From NCBI RefSeq assembly GCF_003967515.1, contig NZ_BIFQ01000001.1, forward strand, positions 4,650,001 through 4,714,000: a stretch of DNA of 64,000 nt. The letters are read 5' to 3'. The stretch is from Dictyobacter aurantiacus (GTDB lineage Bacteria > Chloroflexota > Ktedonobacteria > Ktedonobacterales > Ktedonobacteraceae). Under the pieces are notes generated by a model. It did no database searches. It was given only the letters and a program-made list of their open reading frames with translations, and was not told where the DNA came from. The translations under genes and the position numbers were made by a program. Below, piece by piece: positions 51,756-61,600 of this stretch. The number at the start of each line of letters is the position of its first letter. The stretch's first letter is position 1.

Positions 51756-51822
51756 TCTGTGATTTCTTTGAGAGGCAGGTTCGCGGGCACGAGACCATCC
51801 TGTGATCAGGAGGCGATATCTT
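51756..51822 (+). promoter_or_regulatory. Heptamer-array promoter of nifJ
   Basis: TCTGTGA (51756-51762), TTTGAGA (51767-51773), CACGAGA (51788-51794) and CCTGTGA (51799-51805), spaced 11, 21 and 11. Then 11 nt and -10 TATCTT (51817-51822). Confidence 0.8.
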
Positions 51823-51870
51823 CCTGGTATATAAGCAGATGTTGAAAAGCAGAAAGTGATGCGATGTCTT

Positions 51871-54800
51871 ATGGAACATACTGAGGCAATGTTGGATGGG
51901 AATGAGGCCGCCTCCGCTGTCGCGTATGCCGTGAGCGATGTGGTGGCGATCTATCCGATTACGCCATCCACTCCTATGGGTGAGGCCGCTGATGCCTGGT
52001 CGGCGCAGGAGAAGCCCAATCTGTGGGGCAGCGTGCCGCTGGTGGTTGAGATGCAGTCCGAGGGTGGGGTGGCGGGCGCGCTGCATGGAGCTCTGCAAAC
52101 AGGGGCGCTGGCAAGCACCTTTACCGCTTCGCAGGGCCTGTTATTGATGATCCCAAATATGTACAAGATCGCCGGTGAGCTGACGCCAACGGTCTTTCAC
52201 GTAGCGGCCCGCTCGCTGGCCGCGCAGGGACTCTCGATCTTTGGCGATCACTCCGATGTGATGGCGGTGCGTGCGACGGGCTTCGCCATGCTGGCGTCTA
52301 ACTCGGTGCAGGAGGCGCAGGACCTGGCGTTGATCGCCCATGCCGCTACACTGAAGGCGCGCATCCCCTTTGTGCATTTCTTTGATGGCTTCCGCACCTC
52401 GCACGAGATCGATAAGATTACGCTGCTGGAGCGGGCCGAGATCCGTGCCATGATTGATGATGCGCTGGTACACGCGCATCGGGCCAGGGCGCTCTCCCCC
52501 GAGCATCCCATCATTCGCGGTACGGCCCAGAATCCCGATGTGTATTTCCAGGCCCGCGAGACGGTCAATCCTTTCTATCAGCGTTGCCCCGAGATCGTGC
52601 AGCAGAGCATGGATGCGTTCGCGGCCCTGACCGGCCGCAGCTATCACCTGTTCGACTATGCGGGCGCGCCGGACGCCGAGCGCGTCATCGTCATGATGGG
52701 ATCGGGTGCCGAGACGGTCGAGCAGACCGCTAAGTACCTGGCGGCGCGCGGTGAGAAGGTGGGTGTGCTCAAGGTCCACCTGTATCGTCCCTTCGCGGTG
52801 GATGCCTTTGTGCGTGCCCTGCCCGCGAGCGTCAGAATATTGGCCGTGCTCGATCGCACCAAGGAGCCCGGCAGCGCGGGCGAGCCGCTCTACCTGGATG
52901 TGGTGACCGCCCTCAACGAGTCCTGGGATAACGCGCGCTCCGCCCCACGTGTGATCGGTGGTCGCTATGGACTCTCCTCCAAGGAGTTCACCCCGGCCAT
53001 GGTCAAGGGCATCTATGATCATCTGCTGGCCGCACGGCCGAAGCAACACTTTACCATCGGCATTAACGACGACGTGACCCATAGTAGCCTGCCGTATGAT
53101 CCGACCGTTTCCATCGAGGGCGAGGACATCGTGCAGTGCGTCTTCTGGGGACTGGGATCGGACGGCACGGTGGGCGCGAATAAGAACTCGATCAAGATGA
53201 TCGGCGAGGAGACGGCGAACTATGCGCAGGGCTACTTTGTGTATGATTCGAAGAAGTCTGGCTCGGTCACTATCTCCCATCTGCGCTTCGGACCGCATGC
53301 CTTTTCGGCTCCCTACCTGATCGACGCGGGCCAGGCCAACCTGGTCGCCTGCCACCAGTTCGCCCAGCTTGAACGCTTCGATGTATTGAAATACGCGCGC
53401 GAGGGCGCCGTCTTCCTGCTCAACAGCCCCTATGGTCCCGAGGAGGTGTGGAGACACCTGCCCATGGAAGTGCGACAGGTGATTCGCCAGAAGCGGCTGC
53501 GCTTCTACGTCATCGATGCCCTCCAGGTGGCGCGCCGCGTGGGGATGGGCGGGCGCATCAATACCGTGATGCAGACCTGCTTCTTCGCTATCAGCGGCAT
53601 CATGCCAACCGAGCAGGCGATCGACCAGATCAAGCAGAGCATCAAGAAGACCTATAGTAAGCGTGGCGAGGCGGTGGTCAGGCAGAACTACCAGGCCGTC
53701 GATGATACACTGGCCGGGCTCTACCAGGTAACAATTCCGGAGGAGGCCGAAGTGCTTCTGGGGCATGAGGATGGGCAGGCTACCGTGGCGGTACAGGCAC
53801 GAGCGCCCATTGCTCTGCCGATGCTGCACAGAAGAGCCCCCGTGGCGGCCGAGGCGCCGACCTTTGTGCGCGACGTACTCGGTCCCATGCTTGTCGGAGA
53901 AGGTGACGCGCTGCCGGTCAGCGCGCTCCCCTGCGACGGCAGCTATCCGGTGGGCACAGCCCGCTGGGAGAAGCGCAACATCGCGCAGGAGATCCCGGCC
54001 TGGGATCCCGACATCTGCATCCAGTGTGGCAAGTGCGTCATGGTGTGTCCGCACGCGGTGATCCGCGCCAAAGTTTATGATCCCGCCGAGCTGCGCGATG
54101 TGCCGGAGACCTTCCAGACCACGCCGGCCCGCTTCAAAGAGTTTCCCGATATGAGCTATACGCTCCAGGTAGCGCCCGAGGATTGTACCGGGTGCGGCCT
54201 GTGCGTCGAGGCCTGTCCCGTTAAAGATAAGCGCCAGGTTGGGCGCAAGGCGATCAATATGGTGCCGCAGGCTCCGCTACGCGAGAGCGAGCGCAAGAAT
54301 TGGGACTACTTCTTGCGTCTGCCCGAGGCTGATACAGCGCAGCTGAACCTGGCGGCGATCAAAAACGCCGAGCTGCTTGAGCCGCTGTTCGAGTTCTCGG
54401 GCGCCTGCTCGGGCTGCGGTGAGACGCCCTATATCAAGCTGGTCTCTCAGCTCTTCGGCGATCACCTGCTGGTGGCCAACGCCACTGGCTGCTCCTCCAT
54501 CTACGGCGGCAACCTGCCTACCACGCCCTGGAGCGCCAACGCCGAGGGCCGTGGTCCCGCCTGGTCGAACTCGCTCTTCGAGGATAACGCCGAGTTTGGG
54601 CTGGGGATGCGCCTGTCGCTGGATCAGCAGCAGGAGCAGGCGCGTGCCCTCTTGCTGCGCTGCGCTCCCCTGGTCGGTGAGGAACTGGCGCAGTCCATCC
54701 TGCGGGCCGATCAGGGGCACGAGATGGGGCTGCGGGCACAGCGCGAGCGTGTCCAGCTGCTCAAGCAGCATCTGAGCAGCGGAGCGGCCGCCGAGGATCA

Positions 54801-55518
54801 ACAGTGCCAGCAGTTGTTGTCGCTGGCCGATGCGCTGGTGCGCAAGACGGTCTGGATCATCGGGGGCGATGGCTGGGCCTATGACATCGGCTATGGTGGA
54901 CTGGACCATGTGCTGGCCTCGGGCCGCAACGTCAATATTCTGGTGCTGGATACCGAGGTTTATTCCAATACGGGCGGCCAGGCATCGAAGGCCACGCCAC
55001 GGGCCGCCGTGGCCAAGTTCGCCGCTAAGGGCAAGGCGCTGCCAAAGAAGGATCTGGGCCTGCTGGCTATGGCCTATGGACATGTCTATGTGGCCCACGT
55101 CGCCATGGGCGCCAACGATCAGCAGACGCTGCACGCCATTCAGGAGGCGGATGCCTACGATGGTCCCTCCCTGATTATCGCCTATAGCCACTGTATCGCG
55201 CACGGCATCGATATGCGCAAGGGGCTGGAACAGCAGAAGCTGGCCGTGCAGACCGGCTACTGGCCGTTGTACCGCTACAATCCCGCGCTGATGGAGCAGG
55301 GCAAGGATCCGTTGATCATGGACGCCAGGGAGGCCACGCTCCCGCTGTCGCGCTTTATGTACAATGAGACGCGCTTCCGCATGCTCGTGCAGAGCGACGA
55401 GGAACGGGCGGCCGAACTGCTGCACCTGGCCGAAGAAGATGTCAGGACCAGTCAGGCCCGCTACTATCATGCGGCGGATGGCCACGATGGCCACCAGGAA
55501 GGAGAGAAAACGCTATGA
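51871..55518 (+). CDS. nifJ: Pyruvate:ferredoxin (flavodoxin) oxidoreductase
   Basis: 1215-residue single-chain enzyme oxidising pyruvate to acetyl-CoA and CO2 with reduced ferredoxin. N-terminal pyruvate-binding domain (AIYPITPSTPMGE near 25-37), an 8-Fe ferredoxin insert with two CxxCxxCxxxC clusters (CIQCGKCVMVC and CTGCGLCVEAC, about 715-785), the proximal-cluster motif CSGCGE and a thiamine-diphosphate domain (GDGWAYDIGYGG, SNTGGQ). Start 51871 is chosen by family length; its ribosome-binding site is weak and an in-frame ATG lies at 51859. Driven by a heptamer array, consistent with low-oxygen expression. Confidence 0.95.
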   Translation: MEHTEAMLDGNEAASAVAYAVSDVVAIYPITPSTPMGEAADAWSAQEKPNLWGSVPLVVEMQSEGGVAGALHGALQTGALASTFTASQGLLLMIPNMYKIAGELTPTVFHVAARSLAAQGLSIFGDHSDVMAVRATGFAMLASNSVQEAQDLALIAHAATLKARIPFVHFFDGFRTSHEIDKITLLERAEIRAMIDDALVHAHRARALSPEHPIIRGTAQNPDVYFQARETVNPFYQRCPEIVQQSMDAFAALTGRSYHLFDYAGAPDAERVIVMMGSGAETVEQTAKYLAARGEKVGVLKVHLYRPFAVDAFVRALPASVRILAVLDRTKEPGSAGEPLYLDVVTALNESWDNARSAPRVIGGRYGLSSKEFTPAMVKGIYDHLLAARPKQHFTIGINDDVTHSSLPYDPTVSIEGEDIVQCVFWGLGSDGTVGANKNSIKMIGEETANYAQGYFVYDSKKSGSVTISHLRFGPHAFSAPYLIDAGQANLVACHQFAQLERFDVLKYAREGAVFLLNSPYGPEEVWRHLPMEVRQVIRQKRLRFYVIDALQVARRVGMGGRINTVMQTCFFAISGIMPTEQAIDQIKQSIKKTYSKRGEAVVRQNYQAVDDTLAGLYQVTIPEEAEVLLGHEDGQATVAVQARAPIALPMLHRRAPVAAEAPTFVRDVLGPMLVGEGDALPVSALPCDGSYPVGTARWEKRNIAQEIPAWDPDICIQCGKCVMVCPHAVIRAKVYDPAELRDVPETFQTTPARFKEFPDMSYTLQVAPEDCTGCGLCVEACPVKDKRQVGRKAINMVPQAPLRESERKNWDYFLRLPEADTAQLNLAAIKNAELLEPLFEFSGACSGCGETPYIKLVSQLFGDHLLVANATGCSSIYGGNLPTTPWSANAEGRGPAWSNSLFEDNAEFGLGMRLSLDQQQEQARALLLRCAPLVGEELAQSILRADQGHEMGLRAQRERVQLLKQHLSSGAAAEDQQCQQLLSLADALVRKTVWIIGGDGWAYDIGYGGLDHVLASGRNVNILVLDTEVYSNTGGQASKATPRAAVAKFAAKGKALPKKDLGLLAMAYGHVYVAHVAMGANDQQTLHAIQEADAYDGPSLIIAYSHCIAHGIDMRKGLEQQKLAVQTGYWPLYRYNPALMEQGKDPLIMDAREATLPLSRFMYNETRFRMLVQSDEERAAELLHLAEEDVRTSQARYYHAADGHDGHQEGEKTL

Positions 55519-56519
55519 CAATGCCCGATCTGAGAACGACCTATCTGGGCCTGCCGCTGCAGAATCCTCTGGTCGCCTCTGCCTCACCGCTTTCCAGAAA
55601 GCTCAGTACGGCCCGCCAGCTTGAGGATGCTGGCGCCGCCGCCATTGTGATGTATTCCCTGTTCGAGGAGCAGATTACCTATGAGAGCCAGCAGCTCGAT
55701 CATTACCTCAGCCATGGCACCGACACCTACGCCGAGGCCCTGAGCTACTTCCCCGATCTTGAGCACTACAACATCGGACCCGATCGCTACCTGGAGCACC
55801 TCTCGCGCCTCAAGACGGCCCTTTCCATCCCCGTCATCGGCAGCCTGAACGGCGTCTCATCCGGCGGCTGGATCGAGTACGCGCGCCTGATCGAGCAGGC
55901 CGGGGCCGACGCCCTGGAGCTGAATATCTACTACCTGCCCACCGACCTATCGCTGAGCAGTTCCGAGGTGGAGGATACCTATGTGCGCCTCGTGCGCGAT
56001 ATCCGCGCCATGGTCCAGCTGCCCATCGCCGTCAAGCTCAGTCCCTACTTCACCGCGCTGCCACAATTCGCGCGCCGCCTGGTGGAGGCGGGCGCCAATG
56101 GTCTGGTGCTGTTTAATCGCTTCTACCAGCCCGACCTCGACCTGGAGGACCTGCAGGTCGTCCCCAATCTGGAGCTGAGCAGCTCGCACGAACTGCGACT
56201 GCCCCTGCGCTGGATCGCCCTGCTCTATGGTCGCATCCAGACCGATTTCGCCCTGACCAGCGGTGTCCATAGCGCGCAGGACGTTCTCAAGGCTATGATG
56301 GCCGGGGCCAACGTCGCCATGATGGCCTCGACACTGCTGGCCAATGGCATCGACCAGCTCGCACGCATTCGCACAGACATGCAATGGTGGATGGATGAGC
56401 ACGAATACCCCTCGCTCGACCTGATGCGCGGCAGCATGAGCCAGCAGGCCGTGGCCGAACCCGCCGCCTTCGAGCGCGCCAACTACCTGCGCGTCCTCGA
56501 TTCCTTTATCCGGGCGTAA
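55515..56519 (+). CDS. Dihydroorotate-dehydrogenase-like flavoprotein
   Basis: 334-residue TIM-barrel protein of the DHOD-like family: TTYLGLPLQNPLVASASPLS at 8-27, the ALELNIYYLP and IAVKLSPYF strands typical of FMN-binding dehydrogenases, and GGWIEYARLIEQAGADALEL. This subgroup is commonly encoded next to nifJ and its reaction is not established; a role in pyrimidine synthesis is unlikely. It overlaps nifJ by four bases (ATGA) and is thus co-translated with it. Confidence 0.88.
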   Translation: MTMPDLRTTYLGLPLQNPLVASASPLSRKLSTARQLEDAGAAAIVMYSLFEEQITYESQQLDHYLSHGTDTYAEALSYFPDLEHYNIGPDRYLEHLSRLKTALSIPVIGSLNGVSSGGWIEYARLIEQAGADALELNIYYLPTDLSLSSSEVEDTYVRLVRDIRAMVQLPIAVKLSPYFTALPQFARRLVEAGANGLVLFNRFYQPDLDLEDLQVVPNLELSSSHELRLPLRWIALLYGRIQTDFALTSGVHSAQDVLKAMMAGANVAMMASTLLANGIDQLARIRTDMQWWMDEHEYPSLDLMRGSMSQQAVAEPAAFERANYLRVLDSFIRA

Positions 56520-56560
56520 ACACGCCATGTCTCCGATTATTGCCATTGGGGTCGGATAAT

Positions 56561-56635
56561 AATCGGAGGCGAGCTCCGAAGCATTAATCGGAGGCGAGCT
56601 CCGAAGCATTAATCGGAGGCGAGCTCCGAACCTAT
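56561..56635. repeat. Three tandem 25-bp repeats
   Basis: AATCGGAGGCGAGCTCCGAA starts at 56561, 56586 and 56611, each followed by GCATT or CCTATGG. Each unit is a hairpin (CGGAG-GCGAG-CTCCG). Related copy at 32035. Confidence 0.85.
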
Positions 56636-56722
56636 GGTGATGGGCGCAGGTGCCGATATATATGGATGTATGGTTTTATGGTGTGTGGAGGAATGTGGAA
56701 ATGGAGAAAGGTGTTGTGTCGT

Positions 56723-57241
56723 ATGGCTCTGCGCTATCGAATATGCCTGTGGTGGCTGGCCATCCAACTCTCGCTGGTGGGAATCCTGCTGTTGCCGGGT
56801 GATCTTACGGCCCATGCACAACAGAAGCCTCCCGCTCGGGAGTTTGTTGTGATCCCTATTCAGCTGAAGAGCATTGCGGTTACAGCCCTCAAGCTGGATG
56901 TAGGAACGTATGGGAAACGCCAGCAGATCCCGGTGTTTAAGGCCACCTTTGATATAACCCTGAAGAATCCCTTGCTGATCCGGGCTCTGCAGCCTTCAGC
57001 TTCCACGAACCTGAAGGCGTTCCCCTTGAAAGGGGCCAGGGTCGATGTCATCGACGTCCGGTCTGGCGTTGCCACATTTCAAAAGCTGTCCGCCACCACT
57101 ACTGGCCCCTTCGGTTTTGAGGCGAAAGCGTCGTCTCTGCAGTTAAGTGATGCCGTGGCGCAGGTGCCACTTCCCCCTGCGCAGGTGGCCGCGCTGGCAA
57201 AGTTGAAGCCCCTCATCTCCAAAGACGGCATTCAACCCTGA
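56723..57241 (+). CDS. Secreted protein of unknown function
   Basis: 172 residues. N-terminal signal peptide with hydrophobic core (LWWLAIQLSLVGILLLP) and a plausible signal-peptidase site at AHA-QQ near residue 33. The mature part is beta-rich without cysteines and not recognised. The ATG at 56723 has AAAGG 11 nt upstream; an ATG at 56693 with an abutting GGAGGA is possible, but it places a basic tail before the signal peptide. It stands alone and converges on a strong terminator. Confidence 0.72.
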   Translation: MALRYRICLWWLAIQLSLVGILLLPGDLTAHAQQKPPAREFVVIPIQLKSIAVTALKLDVGTYGKRQQIPVFKATFDITLKNPLLIRALQPSASTNLKAFPLKGARVDVIDVRSGVATFQKLSATTTGPFGFEAKASSLQLSDAVAQVPLPPAQVAALAKLKPLISKDGIQP

Positions 57242-57256
57242 ATATGAGTTTTGTGT

Positions 57257-57329
57257 GGTGATATAGCAGAAAAAGGGAGCGAGCAGTGCCATTCTGGCAC
57301 TGCTCGCTCCCTTTTTCTGCTATATCACC
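57257..57329. terminator. Bidirectional terminator, 34-bp arms
   Basis: Perfect inverted repeat 57257-57290 / 57296-57329 (loop ATTCT) with internal A5/T5 runs, placed exactly between two convergent genes. Confidence 0.88.
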
Positions 57330-57332
57330 TAT

Positions 57333-58214
57333 CTACTTTTTGGCTGGTACTAATTTCCTGGTTTCCTGTTTATAGGCATCGGCGCTACTGGTGTGGAAGA
57401 CCAGCTGGCTGGCCTGGTTGGGTGCGCCTACCTGGTTCAGGGTTAGCGTATCGTTGCTGTCATTGATCTTGCCTGACAGGGTCGTGGCCTGTCCATTGAT
57501 AGTTACAACTACATAGATGTCATGGTTATCACGACTGTAGAGTCCGCTGGCGGGTGCGGTCAGGGATTGAGGCGCGCCATTGGCATAGGCCGCGAGCTGC
57601 AGCTGACCCTTCAACTCGCCGTTATCATTGCTCCAGTGCAGATAGTATAGGATCTTAGTGGCGCTGCCCGATCCGGCCGGGGGCGTTACGCTTGAGAGCC
57701 AGTCGGTCGGCGGATCTTTGGGCCGGTTGACAAAAAATAGGAGCGCCGCCAGCAGGGCCACCAGTACCACCGCGCTGATCACGCCGATCAGCACGCCCTT
57801 CTTTATAAAAATACCCGAGCGCGCCGGTTGTGCGGTCTCGTCGTCTTCCTCCAGATCCTCTTCTTCTAAGCTCTCCTGATTATCTACCACGGTGTCTTCG
57901 CTGGACTCTGTGGAGTCGGCCGGAGGCTCGGAGAACGTCATTGGCTGTGGTGTTGTCTCCTCATCAGCGCTGTCATGGATGGTTGGCTGTTCGGTGGCCT
58001 CTTCATGTGAAGCCGTCTCAGAAGGAATGGTTGGGGAGTCATTCCCTTCCACCGGGGAGGCTACATCGGAGGTAGTGGTCGGTTGCTCTGTTGCGTCCTC
58101 GTGTGAGACTGTCTCAGGTGTGGGCGCTGGCTGTTCAGATATTTGGTCGCCGGACTGGAGCTCTGTCTTCTTCTCTGGCTCCTCTCCCAATGGAGGCTGA
58201 GGAGGTACACTCAT
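57333..58214 (-). CDS. Acidic single-pass membrane protein of unknown function
   Basis: 293 residues. The cytoplasmic N-terminus (1-130) is rich in Glu/Ser/Thr/Pro and contains related segments ETVSHEDATEQPTT and ETASHEEATEQPTI (two copies about 34 residues apart), then an EEEDLEEDDE run. A transmembrane helix (about 140-162, LIGVISAVVLVALLAALLFF) leads to a C-terminal external domain of about 130 residues that looks beta-rich. AAAGGATCG precedes the ATG. Not recognised; the layout resembles membrane anchors of sensor or secretion systems. Confidence 0.75.
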   Translation of the reverse strand: MSVPPQPPLGEEPEKKTELQSGDQISEQPAPTPETVSHEDATEQPTTTSDVASPVEGNDSPTIPSETASHEEATEQPTIHDSADEETTPQPMTFSEPPADSTESSEDTVVDNQESLEEEDLEEDDETAQPARSGIFIKKGVLIGVISAVVLVALLAALLFFVNRPKDPPTDWLSSVTPPAGSGSATKILYYLHWSNDNGELKGQLQLAAYANGAPQSLTAPASGLYSRDNHDIYVVVTINGQATTLSGKINDSNDTLTLNQVGAPNQASQLVFHTSSADAYKQETRKLVPAKK

Positions 58215-58247
58215 AAAAATGATCGATCCTTTCGTCTTGGTGACATA

Positions 58248-58259
58248 TCATTTGATCAA
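58248..58259 (-). promoter_or_regulatory. ATTTGATCAAAT palindrome
   Basis: Perfect 12-bp palindrome 34 bp upstream of the acidic membrane protein gene. It may be an operator; no regulator can be assigned. Confidence 0.35.
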
Positions 58260-58443
58260 ATACCATCGCCCATACGAGCAAAAGCGAATGATAATACTTG
58301 TCTAATTAAGCGTAAAAGCTAATGTGAATAGCGTATTATTCCCATTAGCTAAATCCATCTTGTGCATCTTAGCAGAGATCAAGATCAATGTCTAGCCATC
58401 GCGCCGCGATAAAATCGTTATCTGCTGGTGGCTTGAGCGGCCT

Positions 58444-58600
58444 CGCACGGGCGTCCGCTGCGCGGCCGCCCTGTTTTTTGTATTGTTGCATCGGATGCTC
58501 GGAACCGCATCCGATGCAACAATACAAAACTGATACATGAGCACCCCAGGTGCGAAAGCTCATACAAGCTGGAGGCGATGATCATGAGAGTAAGACACAT
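58444..58600. repeat. Palindromic repeat (family 1)
   Basis: GC box GGGCGTCCGCTGCGCGGCCGC core (58449-58468), hairpin 58476-58529 (TTTTGTATTG...CAATACAAAA), then the conserved tail TGAGCACC-CAGGTGCGAAAGCTCA and GGAGGCGATGATCATGAGAG (about 58538-58589). The full module order is the same as at 11445-11600. Confidence 0.82.
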
Positions 58601-58681
58601 TGTTAAGGAGGTTGCGCTGTTGCTCCACCTCCTTAACAAGAGAATGGGGACGCCTGCGTTCCCCAGGCGCGGGGAGAGTGA

Positions 58682-61600
58682 TCAGGTTCGGACGTCTTTG
58701 CGTTTCAGGAAGATGCCGATGACGATGGCAAGGACGATGGTAATCAGTCCCAGGCTGACCCACGATAGTACCAGGCGATGGAGTGCATCGGTCTGGTTGT
58801 AGATGGAGAAGAGGGTACTATGATAGGTGGGGTCATCCCCAAAGAGCTTATCGCCTCCGGTCGTATCCGAGTGCAGACCGATGGACGATCCCAGCGCGGC
58901 CATCGCCCAGCGTGTCGGGAAGACGGTGGCCATGATCTGGGTGACCCAGTCTTTGAGCGGGATGATCGCCCCCGAAAAGATGACCTGCGGCAGCAGGATG
59001 ATCGGGACCAGGCTGATGGCTCGATCGTTGTTGGGCGCGATCGCCGAGATCGTCAGGCCAATCATCAAGCCGGCCAGTGATGTCAGGCTGAGCGTGATAT
59101 AGGTCTCCAATATGGGTGAGAGGACAACTCCCTGCTTGAGCGGCTCCCCGATCTCAACCACCAGCGTCAGGATGGCGCTCTGGAAGAGGCATAGCATGCC
59201 CAGTACGACGATCTTGGAGAACATGTAAGGCAGGATGCCCAGGTTGACGGTGCGCTCACGTCGGTAGATGGCCGCTTCTTTGACGATTTCGCGCGCGCCA
59301 TTAATACATCCGAAGAGGACCGTTGCGAAGGCCATGATGAACAGCACCTTTTGCGCGTCGGTGCCGGGCCCCTGGATCAGGAATGATTGCAGGGCCTGGG
59401 CCACGCTACCTTTCTGCTGCACAAAGGCGTGCGCGGTGGCGTCTGTTTTTAAGAAGTTGACGACCTGCTGGCAATCGATGAGATCAGTGGTCCGGGCCTG
59501 TGGCAGCGCCAGTGGTCCCGAGGGGGTGAGGATCTGCGTCCGACACTGCGTCAATTTGTTGGCATCAAAGACGCCAGCTCCCACCTCGAAGCGTACCATT
59601 AGCACCAGCATGATGGCGATAACGGGTGCCTGGAGCAGCAGGATGAGCAGGTTGCCGACGTCGTTCTTCAGCAACTCCAGGTAGCGCGACGAGAGCAGCG
59701 TAAACTGCATCCAGCCCTGGCCCCTGCGTTTTGAGCGCTGCTTCTTGCCTCGCGGCTGCGCGGTGGCCCCCGTCTGTTGCGCTGGCGCCTTCTGCTCGCT
59801 CAGCGGCTCAACGATGTAGCGCTGGTAATCCGCTGAGTTCCGGAAGCGTTCCTCAGCCCTTTGTGGAATATCCGGCTGATCCTTCGTTGGTTCCAGCGCG
59901 CTGTAGATCTCACTGAAGTCGGTCTTCTCAAAGAAGGTTTTGGCTTCATTCGGCGGACCAAAGTAAGCCAGCCGTCCGCCCTGTGCCAGAAAGCAGACGT
60001 AGTCGCAGCTGTTGATGTTGTTGGTCGCGTGCGTCACCAGTACGATGGTGCGGCCGCGATCGGCCAGGCGGCGCAGCAGCGTCATCATCTTGCGATCCAG
60101 GCCGGGGTCCAGTCCCGAGGTTGGTTCATCCAGGAAGAAGACGCCCGGATTGGCCAGCAGTTCGAGCGCGATTGAGACGCGTTTGCGCTGACCGCCTGAA
60201 AGCTTGCTGACCAGCAGGTGGCGGCGCTCTGTCATCTCGACATCCTCAAGCACCTCATTGATGCGCCAGGCGATCTGTTCTTTGGTAAAGTCGCCCGGCA
60301 GACGCAGTTTTGCCGCGTAGTAGAGGGCTCGCTCGACGGTCAGTTCGCGGTGCACAATGTCGTCCTGGGGCACATAGCCTAGCTGCGTATTGAAGGCGGC
60401 CAGGTTACGATAGTAATCGACCTCGTTATAGAGTACCGTGCCCTCTTGCGCGGGACGCAATCCATTCAGTGCGTCCATCAAGGTTGACTTGCCTGCTCCT
60501 GAACCTCCCACCAGCGCCACAAATTTGCGCGGCGGAATGACCAGCGAGATGTCGTTGAGCAGGATAACGTTATTGTTGCCAGATTTCTTCAGGTGTAGCG
60601 CCTCGATGCGAATATGGTTACTCTCATCATAGGGCCGCAGTTCGGTACCTGTATAGACCAATCGATAGGGCCCGATGCGGATCTCGTCACCGGTGCGTAG
60701 CAGCTTATGGATAACCTGCTCCCCATTGACGTATACATGATTGGTGCTGTTCTGGTCCAGCAGCCGATAGCCGTCCGCGACCTTTTCCACCAGGGCGTGA
60801 TGCGCCGATACCTGTGGATGATTGAGCACAACCATATTATCGGGTGTACGCCCGATGGTTAATGTTCCCTCTTGCAGAACGATCGGGGCCATCTGCGGCA
60901 GGTTTTCCGGTGGAGCTTCCGTTCCCGTATCGAACGTCAGCGTTACCAGCGTCCCATGCTCATCGCCGATGCGGAAGATATCTCCGGCCCGCAACTGGTG
61001 ACGGAACGTCTGGTCCCCCGGAATATGCTGGCCCTGGTACCATAATCCATTCAGCGTCTTCCCGCGCCTGGGATGGGGATGGATCAGGAAGAGCTGATCC
61101 CCGTCGCGTACGACCTGGGCGTGCCAGGACGAGACGATGGGCGTATCAATGACGATCTCGTTCGAGGGGTCACGCCCGATATTGTTTACCTGCTGTGTCA
61201 GCTGTGCCACCTGGCGCTCGCTTCTGGTATTGCTGCTGATCAGCAGTGAAGGCACGTTTGTGGTCGAGAGATGCGCCATCACCGTTGAATCGGGTGCGTT
61301 GGGAATCTGCGCCAGCCCCGCCCACTGTGCCCGATTGTGCGCCACATCCGTCTGTTTTAGCGTAGGGTGACTGGCGGATGGCTGTAGTGGCTGCGGCGAG
61401 ACCGCTGGCTGCGATGAGACTGGCGGTTGTGGTGGCTGGGATGGTGGTGGCGAAATCGGTGGTGGTAGCGGATAATTCGCGTCTGGTGTGCTACCGGCCA
61501 CGGGCGCGCCCTGCTGTGCGTCAGGATTGCGCATAAGGAAGACAAAGCTGACCGTTGAGCCCAGCTTGATGACATCATTATGGTGTAGCTGCGCATGAGC

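Noticed and set aside
51839..51859. Six-codon leader peptide (MLKSRK) overlapping an alternative nifJ start
   Set aside because: It could be chance; there is no ribosome-binding site at a proper distance and nothing attenuator-like follows.
52141..54054. 637-codon open frame on the minus strand opposite nifJ
   Set aside because: It is antisense to the conserved nifJ reading frame, has no ribosome-binding site and its protein shows only compositional, His/Arg/Gly-rich sequence. High GC makes such shadow frames common.
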